A stretch of 64,000 nt of DNA from an uncultured Chlorobiaceae bacterium. GTDB lineage: Bacteria; Bacteroidota; Chlorobiia; Chlorobiales; Chlorobiaceae. Shown one piece after another: positions 26,566 to 36,265 of this stretch. A program made the translations under genes and the position numbers. The notes under the pieces were generated by a model. The model searched no databases and was not told the DNA's origin. It saw only the letters and a list, made by a program, of their open reading frames with translations. The stretch spans positions 1-64,000 of the forward strand of contig CAIJGA010000005.1 in NCBI GenBank assembly GCA_903820085.1, given 5' to 3'. The stretch's first letter is position 1; every line of letters starts with the position of its first letter.

Positions 26566-27432
26566 ATGAAAACGATTAAAGACTCTGTAACAACTCAATC
26601 CGTCATAAAAAGTATTGGTCGTTCAAAACCGTTTTGTGCGGCGGCAATATTAGCTCTGTTTTGCTCTCTTCACGGCAATGGCATAGCGTTTGCCGGTGAT
26701 AGTGCTGTTCCGGAAACGTCGAGGGTAGGTGTTTCAGTTGATCTGCCGGTATTGTCGGCTTTTGTCTGGCGTGGACAGGTAGTCAATAGTGATGCGGTCA
26801 GTCAGCCCTCATTGACGGTCACGAAGGGAGGGTTTTCTGCCAATGTCTTTGGTAATGTGAACCTCACTAATATCTCACCCATTGATGCACCAAGGGTTAC
26901 CGAGACAGATTTCACGTTCTCATACAGCACAAAAATCAATTCTCTGGCAACCAGTGCCGGCTGGATTGAGTATCTCTTTCCCAATCAGACGGTTATTGAT
27001 TCAGTAACCGGTCTTAGAAAAGCTGCGCCTGGAACACGCGAACTGTTTGTGACTGCCGGACTTCCTGAACTGCCCGGGGCTCCGTCGATTGCGCTTTATC
27101 GCGATGTTGATCTCATCAAGGGATCCTATATCGTTGCGAGCAGCGGATATACGACGTCCATTAATGAAGGAAAGGTTAGCGTAGGTTTGTCCGGATCGAT
27201 CGGTTATGGAAGCGCAGGCTATAACAATGGATACTTCGGGGTCAACAGTGCAGCTTTCAACGATATCACTCTTACTGCAGCAGCCACCATAAAAGCGGCC
27301 GAGAATTTTTTGGTGACGCCTACTGTGCAATATGCGGCACTTCTGGACAGCGATATCGAAAAAAATGTGCGGGCTTCAGGAAAGGATGACAGCAAGGTGA
27401 TTTACAGCCTCAAGTTCAGTTACACTCTTTAA
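26566..27432 (+). CDS. Putative outer-membrane beta-barrel protein
   Basis: A 288-residue protein with an extended signal peptide (hydrophobic FCAAAILALFCSLHGNGIAF, cut near FAGDS). Alternating beta-strand patterns follow: SVDLPVLSAFVWRGQVVNS, GFSANVFGNVNLT, KVSVGLSGSIGYGSAGYNNG, FLVTPTVQYAALLDSDIE, ending in the aromatic-containing strand VIYSLKFSYTL expected of a barrel that uses BAM. The start at 26566 is preferred over 26524 because AAAGGAAACC precedes it. It lies 34 bp before an amino-acid permease operon and may be the outer-membrane entry for the same substrate. Function not established. Confidence 0.7.
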   Translation: MKTIKDSVTTQSVIKSIGRSKPFCAAAILALFCSLHGNGIAFAGDSAVPETSRVGVSVDLPVLSAFVWRGQVVNSDAVSQPSLTVTKGGFSANVFGNVNLTNISPIDAPRVTETDFTFSYSTKINSLATSAGWIEYLFPNQTVIDSVTGLRKAAPGTRELFVTAGLPELPGAPSIALYRDVDLIKGSYIVASSGYTTSINEGKVSVGLSGSIGYGSAGYNNGYFGVNSAAFNDITLTAAATIKAAENFLVTPTVQYAALLDSDIEKNVRASGKDDSKVIYSLKFSYTL

Positions 27433-27466
27433 TAATAATAACAGCAGGTTAAACCGGGAATGGCAT

Positions 27467-28924
27467 ATGAGCAAGATCGATATACAACATAAAGCAGGTT
27501 CAAACCGGAGGAAAGAGTCGTACGGGTTGAAGTCCGGTACCCTTTCACCGCTGGAAACCCTCGGACAATCTGTTGCAAACATTGCACCAACGGCAACGCC
27601 AACGGTTGTCATACCTCTGGTCTATGCCGTATCAGGTGGCGGCACATGGCTTGCTTATCTGATTGCGACGCTCGCTATCCTGCTTGTTGCATCAAGCATC
27701 AACCAGTTTGCCCGTCGTTCTGCCTCACCAGGCTCTTTTTATAGCTATGCGATTGAGGGTCTCGGATCGTTCTGGGGCGCTGTAACCGGATGGGCACTGC
27801 TTATCGCCTACATTGGCTGTGCTTCGGCGGTAACCACCGGCTTTTCCAATTATGCGAATGTTTTGCTTGAAAGTGTTGCCGGTGTCAAAATTCCGGCAGT
27901 AATCTTTATTGCAATCAGCGTGCTGGTTGCATGGTATGTTGCCTACAAAGATATCAAGCTCTCAACACGGTTGACGCTGATCCTTGAGTTTGCATCGGTC
28001 TCCCTCGTTCTTGTTCTTGTTGGAGTCACCCTTTACAACTATGGGTTCAAGCTTGATTTTGAGCAACTGGCCTTGAAAACGACCAGTCTGGATGCCCTTC
28101 GTGGCGGTCTTGTGCTTGCCCTGTTCAGTTTTGCCGGTTTTGAAAGTGCAGCAACGCTTGGTTCGGAAGCAAAGGATCCATTGCACAATATTCCGAGAGC
28201 GATTGTGCGGAGTGCGGTGATTGTCGGCGCTATTTTTGTGCTCTCCTCCTATGCGCAGGTGATCGGCTTCCATGGAAACAGTATTACGCTCGACAAAAGT
28301 TCAGCACCCCTTAATGTTCTTGCCGACAAGGCGGGCCTCTCTTCTCTTGGTCTTCTCATCAACATCGGCGCCATCATCAGCTTTTTTGCCTGCGTTCTGG
28401 CCAGTATCAATGCGGCGGCAAGAATCCTTTTTCTGATGAGCCGGCATGGTATCTTCCACAACTCTGCCGGTGATGCGCATGAAACCAATGCTACGCCACA
28501 CAAGGCGGTGACAATTGCTTCCATCATTGCGTTTATTCCGGCGGCCATCCTCTCCCTGAATGGCGCAGGTGACTTTGATATCTACGGCTGGGTTGGAACG
28601 GTGGCGACACTCGGATTTATCGTTACCTACATTATCGTCTCGGTTGCCGCTCCGGTTTATCTCAAACGCCGTGGAGAGCTGAAAGTGCAGCATGTGGCCA
28701 CGACCGTTGTTTCCATCGGTATTCTTGGACTGGCTATTCTGGGTAACCTCTATCCCGTACCACCGGCACCATACAGTTGGCTTCCCTACCTCTTCTTTGC
28801 CATTCTTCTGGGTGGTGTCGCATGGATTGTGTTCATCCATAAGTTTCATCCTCATGTGATTGATGAAATTCATCGTGAAACACAGTTCAACAGTGCACGG
28901 TTCAGTGTCGAGTCAGAGGGGTAA
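27467..28924 (+). CDS. APC-family amino acid permease
   Basis: Inner-membrane amino acid/polyamine/organocation permease with about 12 predicted membrane segments over 485 residues. Family blocks: TLSPLETLGQSVANIAPTAT (TM1 region), GSFYSYAIEGLGSFWGAVTG, LVLALFSFAGFESAATLGSE (TM6 region with the typical F-x-G-F-E), and AKDPLHNIPRAIVRSAVIVG. Substrate not predictable from sequence. It is first in a tight run: an aminotransferase begins 32 bp later, then an AhpD-like protein and O-acetylhomoserine sulfhydrylase. The set looks like uptake and use of an amino compound, possibly sulfur-containing. Confidence 0.9.
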   Translation: MSKIDIQHKAGSNRRKESYGLKSGTLSPLETLGQSVANIAPTATPTVVIPLVYAVSGGGTWLAYLIATLAILLVASSINQFARRSASPGSFYSYAIEGLGSFWGAVTGWALLIAYIGCASAVTTGFSNYANVLLESVAGVKIPAVIFIAISVLVAWYVAYKDIKLSTRLTLILEFASVSLVLVLVGVTLYNYGFKLDFEQLALKTTSLDALRGGLVLALFSFAGFESAATLGSEAKDPLHNIPRAIVRSAVIVGAIFVLSSYAQVIGFHGNSITLDKSSAPLNVLADKAGLSSLGLLINIGAIISFFACVLASINAAARILFLMSRHGIFHNSAGDAHETNATPHKAVTIASIIAFIPAAILSLNGAGDFDIYGWVGTVATLGFIVTYIIVSVAAPVYLKRRGELKVQHVATTVVSIGILGLAILGNLYPVPPAPYSWLPYLFFAILLGGVAWIVFIHKFHPHVIDEIHRETQFNSARFSVESEG

Positions 28925-28956
28925 GCAGACAGTCATTAACCGCGAAAAACGTCATT

Positions 28957-30345
28957 ATGAGTAAGCCATCAGCATTGCAGGCTCCGGTTCCTCAACATCA
29001 CAAAAAGTCAGCACTTGTTCTACAGGATCGCAGCCATCTGATCCATCCGCAGCATCACCCGAGTGAACACCTTGACCCTCAGATATGGGTCTCTGGCAAG
29101 GGGGTGATGCTGACGAACATTGAGGGGAAGAGTTATCTTGATGGCCTTAGCAGCATGTGGAACGTCTATCTGGGTCATGGCCGTCAGGAACTGGTTGATG
29201 CGGCTGCCGGGCAGCTCAAAACACTTGCGTTTGCTACGGCCTACGCCGGTTCAACGAATCAGCCAGCTATCGAACTTGCCGGAACACTCAAACGGCTTGT
29301 TTATCCGAATATTGAAGCGTTTTATTTCACCCTTGGCGGTTCTGATGCAACGGATACATCAGTCAGGACTGCCCGTTTCTACTGGGGAGCGAAAGGGCGT
29401 CCGGAAAAATTTAAAATCATTGCCCGTAAGCTCAGCTATCATGGTTCAACCATCGGAGCCGCAGCAGCAACAGGAGTTGAGGAATTTTCTGCCGTGTTCG
29501 GGCCGAGGGCCAACGGTTTTTTGCATATCGACTCACCCTATCCTTACCGATTTGCCACAACGAGAACAGACGTCTCTCCAAGTGTTGCGGCAGCGGATTT
29601 GCTTGAAGAGGCAATTCTGCGCGAAGGGCCTGAGACGGTGGCGGCTTTTATTGCTGAACCGGTTCAGGGCGGAGGCGGAGGTGTCATTATCCCGCAGCCT
29701 GACTATTTCCCGCGGATCCGTGAAATCTGCGATCGCTACGATGTCCTGTTGATCAGTGACGAGGTTATCACGGGGTTCGGTCGTACCGGACGGTGGTTTG
29801 CGCTGGAACACTGGGGCGTTGAACCGGATATTCTGCAGTTTGCAAAAGGGATTACCAGCGGTTATTTCCCGCTCGGCGGTGTGGGCGTCTCCGGGGCCAT
29901 CAAGGAGGTTATGGATTCGGTGGATGCCAGACGTCGCTGGATGCATGGCTATACCTGTTCGGCTCATCCAGTAGCCTGTGCGGTGGCGCTTGCCAATCTT
30001 CGGATTCTTGAGGAAGAGGATCTTGTAGGGCGATCAGCCACGCTTGGTAAGCGGCTTCTGGAAAAACTCCAGCCATTACAGGAGACTCCGCATGTCGGGG
30101 AGGTGCGGGGGCTTGGTCTTCTTGCCGGTATTGAACTTGTTGCTGATCGCGCAACCAGGGAGCGTTTTCCTGACGCTGCCGGGATTGGAAAAAAAGTGAG
30201 GGATGAGCTCTTTTCTCTCGGGCTCTGTACCCGTGTGACCGACGATATTATCTGCCTTGCCCCTCCGCTCGTGATCAGTGAGGAGGAGCTTGACCGCCTT
30301 GCCGATATCGTGCGGCAGGCAATCTCCAACACAACCGGTATCTGA
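28957..30345 (+). CDS. Class III aminotransferase (omega-transaminase type)
   Basis: PLP enzyme of fold type I, class III (omega-amino acid/taurine/beta-alanine-pyruvate group), moving an amino group from an amine or omega-amino acid to a keto acid. Blocks: SYLDGLSSMWNVYLGHG, FYFTLGGSDATDTSVRTARF, SYHGSTIGAAAATG, FIAEPVQGGGGGVIIP, LLISDEVITGFGRTG, the PLP lysine in QFAKGITSGYFPLGG, and GYTCSAHPVACAVALANL. The length of 462 is normal. Substrate unknown. Neighbours (permease before, AhpD-like and sulfhydrylase after) suggest catabolism or interconversion of an imported amino compound. Confidence 0.9.
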   Translation: MSKPSALQAPVPQHHKKSALVLQDRSHLIHPQHHPSEHLDPQIWVSGKGVMLTNIEGKSYLDGLSSMWNVYLGHGRQELVDAAAGQLKTLAFATAYAGSTNQPAIELAGTLKRLVYPNIEAFYFTLGGSDATDTSVRTARFYWGAKGRPEKFKIIARKLSYHGSTIGAAAATGVEEFSAVFGPRANGFLHIDSPYPYRFATTRTDVSPSVAAADLLEEAILREGPETVAAFIAEPVQGGGGGVIIPQPDYFPRIREICDRYDVLLISDEVITGFGRTGRWFALEHWGVEPDILQFAKGITSGYFPLGGVGVSGAIKEVMDSVDARRRWMHGYTCSAHPVACAVALANLRILEEEDLVGRSATLGKRLLEKLQPLQETPHVGEVRGLGLLAGIELVADRATRERFPDAAGIGKKVRDELFSLGLCTRVTDDIICLAPPLVISEEELDRLADIVRQAISNTTGI

Positions 30346-30377
30346 AAAATTATTATAAATCCCGAAAATAGAGCGCT

Positions 30378-30956
30378 ATGTCACGAATTTCAAAAGTCAT
30401 TTATGAAGAGGCTCTCCCTGAAATCCAGGAAGAGTATAACAGGGTGGTACAGCATCATGGTTATGTCTCAAACATGAAAGCTACCCTCCTGCATTCTCCG
30501 GCAGCATTACGGGCTGTGCTTGAGTGGTACACCCTTTTTGGCAAGGTCAAGCCGGTTATCGGTCAGCGGTTGAGCATTCTCTTCTGCAATGCCATTTCGA
30601 GAGAGAATGCCTGCACGCTTTGTGCAACCTTCATGCAGAAAGAGATTGTTGATGGTGGCGAGAATCCTGAAGCGCTTCTGCTGGATGAGCGCGATCAGAC
30701 CATTATTGCATTTGGCCGTCAGCTTGCCGCGGATCCCAACCGGGTATCGGATGAGCTATTTGCACGGCTCCGCAGTTATCTCACGGAAGCCCAGATTGTT
30801 GACCTGACGGTTTTCGGGGCATTGATGATTGTCAACAATGTGGTCAACAGTGCCTTGCGGGTTGAGGTGGATGAAGGGCTGTCGGGGTATGCCATCCAGC
30901 CGGAAATTGCTTTTGCCGGGTCATCACATTTTAAGAACGACAGGGAGGTTGTATGA
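30378..30956 (+). CDS. Carboxymuconolactone decarboxylase/AhpD-like protein
   Basis: An all-alpha AhpD/CMD-fold protein of 192 residues with the redox motif ENACTLCATFMQ (CxxC) expected for AhpD-like peroxidase-reducing or thiol-disulfide activity. A hydrophobic helix VDLTVFGALMIVNNVVNSA follows. The ancestral decarboxylase activity is unlikely given the CxxC. It overlaps the next gene by 4 bp (ATGA), so translation is probably coupled to O-acetylhomoserine sulfhydrylase. A thiol redox role for a sulfur-containing intermediate is an inference. Confidence 0.82.
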   Translation: MSRISKVIYEEALPEIQEEYNRVVQHHGYVSNMKATLLHSPAALRAVLEWYTLFGKVKPVIGQRLSILFCNAISRENACTLCATFMQKEIVDGGENPEALLLDERDQTIIAFGRQLAADPNRVSDELFARLRSYLTEAQIVDLTVFGALMIVNNVVNSALRVEVDEGLSGYAIQPEIAFAGSSHFKNDREVV

Positions 30957-32260
30957 GCGAGAGAGCCTATCATTTTGACACCTTGCAGGTTCATGCCGGT
31001 CAGGTTCCTGATCCGACTACCGGAGCCTGTGCCGTGCCGATCTATCAGACAACTTCCTTCGTTTTCAAGAATTTTGAGCAGGCAAAGGCCATCAGTTCGG
31101 TTGAGGAGTTTGGGTTTGACTATACCCGCATCACCAACCCGACCAATGAAGTCCTTGAAAACCGGATTGCCATTCTTGAGGGAGGCAGCGGTGCCTTAAC
31201 TGTAGCATCGGGTTCAGCGGCAACCGCTTATGCCGTACTGAACATTACCCATGCCGGGGATGAACTTGTGGCGGCGAAAACGCTTTATGGCGGCAGTTTT
31301 AACCTTTTTCAGAATACCCTGCCGAAACATGGCGTACGCACCCATCTGGTTGATCCGGTTGATCCTGAAAATTTCCGGAAAGCCATCAATGACAAGACCA
31401 AGGCACTCTTTATCGAGACCATCGGCAATCCCGATATCAATATTATTGATTTTGAGAGGGTTGCGCGTATTGCTGAAGAGAACGGCATTCCACTTATCGT
31501 TGACAATACTTTCGGAACCCCGTACCTCTTTCGCCCTTTTGACTACGGGGCCAATATTATTGTCCATTCTGCCACCAAGTATATCGGTGGTCATGGCACC
31601 AGCATCGGCGGGCTGATTGTGGATGGCGGAAATTTTGACTGGTCACGAAGCGGCAAGTTCCCTGACTTCACCACTCCCGACCCAGCCTATAACGGCTTTA
31701 TCTACTGGGATCGCTGGGGGAATTATCCGGGTGCTGGAAACATTGCCTACATCATCAAAGTTCGCCTCCAGTATCTGCGTGATCTTGGCGCCTGCATGAG
31801 CCCGTTCAATGCGTTTCTCTTTCTTCAGGGCCTCGAAACGCTCTCATTCAGGATAGCCCGTCAGGTCGAAAGCGCCCATCGGATTGCAGAATATCTTGAG
31901 ACGCATCCGGATGTTGCATGGGTCTCTTATCCGGGCCTGAAAAGCAGTCCCTACCACGAGCTTGCAAAAAAATACCTTCCTAAAGGGCCGGGAGCAATCC
32001 TTGCTTTTGGTGTCAAGGGCGGATTTGAGCGTGCCAAAAAATTCATCGAAGCCATGAAAGTCTTCTCATTTCTGGCGAATGTCGGGGACTCAAAATCACT
32101 GGTCGTGCATCCTGCAACGGTCACTCATGGGCAGCTGACGGAGGCGGAGCAGCGGCTAGCAGGGGTGAAGCCTGAGCAGATCCGCTTTTCAGTAGGGACT
32201 GAGCATGTCGATGATTTACTATGGGATATAGCTCAGGCATTTGAGGCATCTGCCTTGTGA
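30953..32260 (+). CDS. O-acetylhomoserine sulfhydrylase (Cys/Met metabolism PLP enzyme)
   Basis: PLP enzyme of the gamma family, closest to MetY: O-acetyl-L-homoserine plus sulfide gives L-homocysteine. Features: the N-terminal FDTLQVHAGQVPDPTTGACA, VPIYQTTSFVFKNFEQA, GGSGALTVASGSAATAYAVL, the PLP lysine in IVHSATKYIGGHGTSIGG, the long insertion typical of MetY around DRWGNYPGAGNIAYI, and SLVVHPATVTHGQL. The length of 435 matches. Starts within the stop of the AhpD-like gene. Direct sulfide fixation into homocysteine would suit a sulfide-living organism, although the operon context may indicate another substrate. Confidence 0.9.
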   Translation: MSERAYHFDTLQVHAGQVPDPTTGACAVPIYQTTSFVFKNFEQAKAISSVEEFGFDYTRITNPTNEVLENRIAILEGGSGALTVASGSAATAYAVLNITHAGDELVAAKTLYGGSFNLFQNTLPKHGVRTHLVDPVDPENFRKAINDKTKALFIETIGNPDINIIDFERVARIAEENGIPLIVDNTFGTPYLFRPFDYGANIIVHSATKYIGGHGTSIGGLIVDGGNFDWSRSGKFPDFTTPDPAYNGFIYWDRWGNYPGAGNIAYIIKVRLQYLRDLGACMSPFNAFLFLQGLETLSFRIARQVESAHRIAEYLETHPDVAWVSYPGLKSSPYHELAKKYLPKGPGAILAFGVKGGFERAKKFIEAMKVFSFLANVGDSKSLVVHPATVTHGQLTEAEQRLAGVKPEQIRFSVGTEHVDDLLWDIAQAFEASAL

Positions 32261-32529
32261 TCGGGGAGTTGATGATTGACGTAAAGCGTCCTCTCATGAT
32301 GACGCTCTGACACTTGTTTTCTTCAGCCTGTATCAGGTATCCCCAACTATCTGGCAGGCTGTATGGAAAGAACCGCAGGCTTTGAATTTCAGAATAAGTT
32401 GGCTATTGTCAAAGTATGCAACTTTATCCATGAGGTTGAACACTCTGCGAGTGACCCAGGGGATGCATTCTTGAATTAATGGGGTTACCTGCCGCCACCG
32501 TGTTACCTTCGCCGGAAAGACTCACGCCC

Positions 32530-34311
32530 ATGCATAATATGTTCAGACTTGCTTTTTTTCTGAAACCGTATCGAAAGCAGTCGATTGCTGCGCTGTTGTT
32601 GCTTATGGCAGTAGTTGCCATGGATTTAAGCATTCCCCGTCTGATCCAGAGAATTATTGACAAGGGTATTCATCAGCACAATCAGGATGTTGTCATCCAT
32701 ACCGGATTTCTTATGCTTGGCATCTCAGTGCTGAGTGTTCTGTTTGCTGTGGGGAACAACATCCTGTCGGTCAAGGTTGGTGAGTGTGTGGCAAGGGATC
32801 TTCGCGAAGCACTCTTTCTCAAAATCCAATCCTTTTCGTTCGGCAATATCGACCGCTTGAAAACCGGAAAACTGATGGTCCGGCTTTCAAGCGATGTGAC
32901 GGCTGTGCAGCGTGTAGCCCAGGTTTCACTCCGTATCGGTACCCGGGCGCCACTCCTGATGATCGGCAGCCTGATTCTCATGATCCGCACCAGCAGCACG
33001 CTTGCGCTCACCATGTTGCCGTTACTCTTTGTGACCTCCCTGATCATTGTTTTTTTTGTGGTGAAAATGGAGCCGCTCTACCATGCCGTGCAGCAGCAGC
33101 TCGATCGACTCAATTCGGTACTGCAGGAAAATATTGCCGGTATACGGCTCATCAAGGCTTTTGTTCGCGATGACTTTGAATTTGACCGGTTCGACAAAGC
33201 CAACCAGGCGTTTACCAGTGAATCCATTCGCGTCATGAAGTTTATGGCAAGTATGACACCGGTTCTGATCCTCTGTGTCAATGCCGGTATGGTTCTGGTG
33301 ATTTGGGTGGGGGGGATTGACGCCATTCGCGGTGAACTCTCCATCGGCCAGGTCGTGGCATTTACCAACTACCTGCTGACCACCATGGCTCCGCTTATCT
33401 TTATGGCGATGTTGTCGAACGTCTGGGCCAGCGGGCTTGCTTCGGCCAAGAGGGTTAATGAGATACTTGATATTGTCCCTGACATTCAGGAGTACAGCGG
33501 AGAGAACAGGATGCCTCTGCACGCACCCGGAAGAGTTGTTATGAAAGATGTCTCGTTCCGCTATGAACGCGGATGTGATGCATTGGTGCTTGAGGGTGTC
33601 AATCTTGTTGCCGAGCCGGGCAAGACGCTTGCCATACTTGGCGCAACCGGTGCCGGAAAATCAACGCTGGTGAACCTCATACCACGATTTTATGATGTTT
33701 CATCCGGTTGTATCACCATCGACGGTATGGATATCAGGGAGGTAACCGAGGATTCTCTTCTTTCGAAAATAGCTATTGTGCCACAGGAAACCGTGCTCTT
33801 TTCGGGCACGATCTCCGACAATATCCGGTACGGAGTCCCCGATGCAACCCAGGAAGAGGTGATTGAAGCGGCAACAATGGCACTGGCGCACAGCTTTATT
33901 TCTGAGCTGCCGGACGGATATGAGACCCGCGTTGAAGAGCGGGGAGTGAATCTTTCAGGGGGCCAGAAACAGCGTATCGCCATAGCAAGAGCACTGCTCG
34001 CATTGCCAGACATTCTTATTCTTGACGACAGTACCAGCGCTGTTGACATTGATACGGAAACCCGGATTCAGGAGGCCCTGAACAGGCAAAGCAGAAGATG
34101 CACCCTGCTGCTTGTTGCCCAGAGGGTGAGTACCGTCCTGAAAGCCGATAATATTATTGTTCTCGATAAGGGCCGTGTAGTGGGAGAGGGCAATCATGGC
34201 GAGCTGATGCAGAGCAGTGCGGTTTACCGGGAGATTTATGAGTCGCAGTTGGGCGGTGAAACATCCTTTGAGGGTGCCGATGAACACTCAGCAGCAGGGA
34301 GGTTGCCATGA
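32530..34311 (+). CDS. ABC exporter half-transporter with degenerate ATP site
   Basis: A fused membrane domain (six TM helices, residues about 1-320) and nucleotide-binding domain (about 340-593). Walker A GATGAGKSTLVNLI and signature NLSGGQKQR are canonical, but Walker B ends ILDDSTSAVD (Asp where the catalytic Glu should be) and the switch loop reads LLVAQRVST (Gln for His). These are hallmarks of the degenerate partner in heterodimeric exporters of the TM287/288 type. The ATG at 32530 (MHNMFRLAFF) is preferred because the family starts there; an in-frame ATG at 32479 gives 17 more residues. The next gene overlaps by ATGA. Likely exports lipids or drugs. Confidence 0.9.
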   Translation: MHNMFRLAFFLKPYRKQSIAALLLLMAVVAMDLSIPRLIQRIIDKGIHQHNQDVVIHTGFLMLGISVLSVLFAVGNNILSVKVGECVARDLREALFLKIQSFSFGNIDRLKTGKLMVRLSSDVTAVQRVAQVSLRIGTRAPLLMIGSLILMIRTSSTLALTMLPLLFVTSLIIVFFVVKMEPLYHAVQQQLDRLNSVLQENIAGIRLIKAFVRDDFEFDRFDKANQAFTSESIRVMKFMASMTPVLILCVNAGMVLVIWVGGIDAIRGELSIGQVVAFTNYLLTTMAPLIFMAMLSNVWASGLASAKRVNEILDIVPDIQEYSGENRMPLHAPGRVVMKDVSFRYERGCDALVLEGVNLVAEPGKTLAILGATGAGKSTLVNLIPRFYDVSSGCITIDGMDIREVTEDSLLSKIAIVPQETVLFSGTISDNIRYGVPDATQEEVIEAATMALAHSFISELPDGYETRVEERGVNLSGGQKQRIAIARALLALPDILILDDSTSAVDIDTETRIQEALNRQSRRCTLLLVAQRVSTVLKADNIIVLDKGRVVGEGNHGELMQSSAVYREIYESQLGGETSFEGADEHSAAGRLP

Positions 34312-36131
34312 GCCGTCAGCAGGCATCCATACCCGTCAGCCGGGGGCCTATGGGGTTCAGAGGTGCTGGCGATCCCGGCAGGATTGAGAAGGCGAGAAAC
34401 TCGCGTCAGGCCATGCAGCGACTCTTCCGGTATCTTTTGGTGTTCAGAGCGAAGCTTCTGGCCGTCTGTTGTCTTGTTGTCGTCTATACCCTCCTTGGAC
34501 TTGCCGGCCCCTGGCTCATGGGTGTAGCCATTGATCGTTTCATTATGGCCAAAAATATTCCGGGTCTTGAAAAGATTGCGCTTTTGATGGTTGCTGTCTA
34601 TATCTGCTTTAACCTCTTCCAGTTGATTGCCGGCTGGATGATGGCTTCGATCTCTCAAATCGCGCTGAAGCAGTTGAGCAGCGATCTCTTTACGCACATA
34701 CAGACCCTGCCCGTCAGCTATTTCGACCGTAACCCTGCAGGCGGGCTGATGAGCCGGCTGACCAACGATATCGATGCCATCAATCAGGCTGTATCACAAA
34801 ATATCACCTCGCTGCTTGCCAGCGTACTCTCTCTTGCCGGCATTACCATTGCCATGTTTCTCCTCGATAAGTGGCTTGCCCTGACCTCTCTGCTGGTTAT
34901 TCCTCTTATGTTCTGGTTTACCCGGTTTGTAGCCAGCTATACCCGCAAAGGCTTCAGGGTGCTGCAGCAACAGCTCGGAGCCATGAACAGCGTCATGGAA
35001 GAGTCGATCAGCGGCCTGAAGGTGATCAAGGCATTCCGGCGAAATGCAGAGGTTATTGAGAGCTTCCGCAAGCAGAATGATGAGGTTTACAATGCAGCCG
35101 TCTATGCGAACAGTTACGCCCTGCTGCTCATGCCGCTGACCAATATTCTGGGGAACCTTTTTGTTATTCTGATTGCCGGTTTCGGCGGCTGGCTTGCACT
35201 GAAAGGTCTGGTCACCGTCGGGGTCATAGCCACCTTTATCATCTACGGACAGAACTTTATCCAGCCCCTTCGCCAGCTTGCCAATATGTACAATGCCATT
35301 CAGAGCGCACTTGCCGGTTCTGAACGAATATTTGAAATTCTCGATATCCACTCAGAGTTTGACGAGTCGCCTGAACAAGGATTACCGGGCATTATCGGGA
35401 CGATCTGTTTTGAGAAGGTGGCCTTTGCCTACAATGATGATAACCCGGTTGTCAGGGATATGAGCTTTGCGGCGGAACCGGGCACCATCGTCGCGCTGGT
35501 TGGCCCTACCGGGGCCGGCAAAACCACCATCATCAATCTGCTTACTCGTTTTTATGAAATCAACAGCGGAGCCATTACCATTGACGGCCAGAATATCAGG
35601 AGCGTCAGCAAGCCCAGTTTGCGGCGCAAGATTGGCCTGGTATTGCAGGATACCTTTCTCTTTTCCGGTACGGTGATGGACAATATCCGTTTCGGCCGGC
35701 TTGATGCCACGGATCAGGAGTGTATCCATGCAGCAGAGCTTGCTGAAGCCGACCAGTTTATCCGCCAACTGCCTGAGGGCTACAAGACGATTCTCTCAGA
35801 GCGGGCAGGCAACCTGAGCCAGGGGCAACGGCAGTTGCTGGCCATTACGCGCGTTATTCTGGCCAATCCCGACATCCTCATTCTTGATGAAGCGACCAGC
35901 AGCGTCGATACCCGCACCGAACTCCGTATCCAGAAGGCTTTATTGACACTCATGAAAGGAAGGACAAGCTTTGTTATCGCCCACCGTCTCAGCACCATCC
36001 GCGATGCCGACCAGGTACTGGTGATCGACAAGGGCACCATTGTCGAAAAAGGTACGCATCATCAGCTTCTTGCCGGGCAGGGAATCTACGCCAACCTATA
36101 CCAGAGCCAGTTCAAGGGACTGGCCATTTAG
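34308..36131 (+). CDS. ABC exporter half-transporter, catalytically competent partner
   Basis: Second half of the heterodimeric exporter: membrane domain (about residues 40-350) then nucleotide-binding domain. Motifs are canonical here: GPTGAGKTTIINLL (Walker A), NLSQGQRQLLAITR (signature, slightly divergent), DILILDEATSSVD (Walker B with catalytic Glu) and FVIAHRLSTI (switch His). It starts in the ATGA overlap with the first half, as expected for one operon. The N-terminus has about 30 extra residues rich in Arg/Gly/Pro before the first helix. A hetero-pair with one active site is strongly suggested; substrate unknown. Confidence 0.92.
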   Translation: MSRQQASIPVSRGPMGFRGAGDPGRIEKARNSRQAMQRLFRYLLVFRAKLLAVCCLVVVYTLLGLAGPWLMGVAIDRFIMAKNIPGLEKIALLMVAVYICFNLFQLIAGWMMASISQIALKQLSSDLFTHIQTLPVSYFDRNPAGGLMSRLTNDIDAINQAVSQNITSLLASVLSLAGITIAMFLLDKWLALTSLLVIPLMFWFTRFVASYTRKGFRVLQQQLGAMNSVMEESISGLKVIKAFRRNAEVIESFRKQNDEVYNAAVYANSYALLLMPLTNILGNLFVILIAGFGGWLALKGLVTVGVIATFIIYGQNFIQPLRQLANMYNAIQSALAGSERIFEILDIHSEFDESPEQGLPGIIGTICFEKVAFAYNDDNPVVRDMSFAAEPGTIVALVGPTGAGKTTIINLLTRFYEINSGAITIDGQNIRSVSKPSLRRKIGLVLQDTFLFSGTVMDNIRFGRLDATDQECIHAAELAEADQFIRQLPEGYKTILSERAGNLSQGQRQLLAITRVILANPDILILDEATSSVDTRTELRIQKALLTLMKGRTSFVIAHRLSTIRDADQVLVIDKGTIVEKGTHHQLLAGQGIYANLYQSQFKGLAI

Positions 36132-36162
36132 CGACGGCATTGTCCGGTTCAGTTTTTTTTAG

Positions 36163-36179
36163 AAATACTGAGGAGGCCT
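36163..36179. repeat. Direct repeat copy 1 (17 bp)
   Basis: AAATACTGAGGAGGCCT, identical to 37761-37777. The two copies bracket the cyclophilin and phosphatase genes. It sits just past the stop of the ABC exporter pair. Confidence 0.7.
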
Positions 36180-36265
36180 CTACCGCTATTGCCTCTCAAG
36201 CTTAAGGTTTTACATCTGAAGCGACTTTCATCCGCACTATTATGGTGGGATTGGAAACGGTGCCA

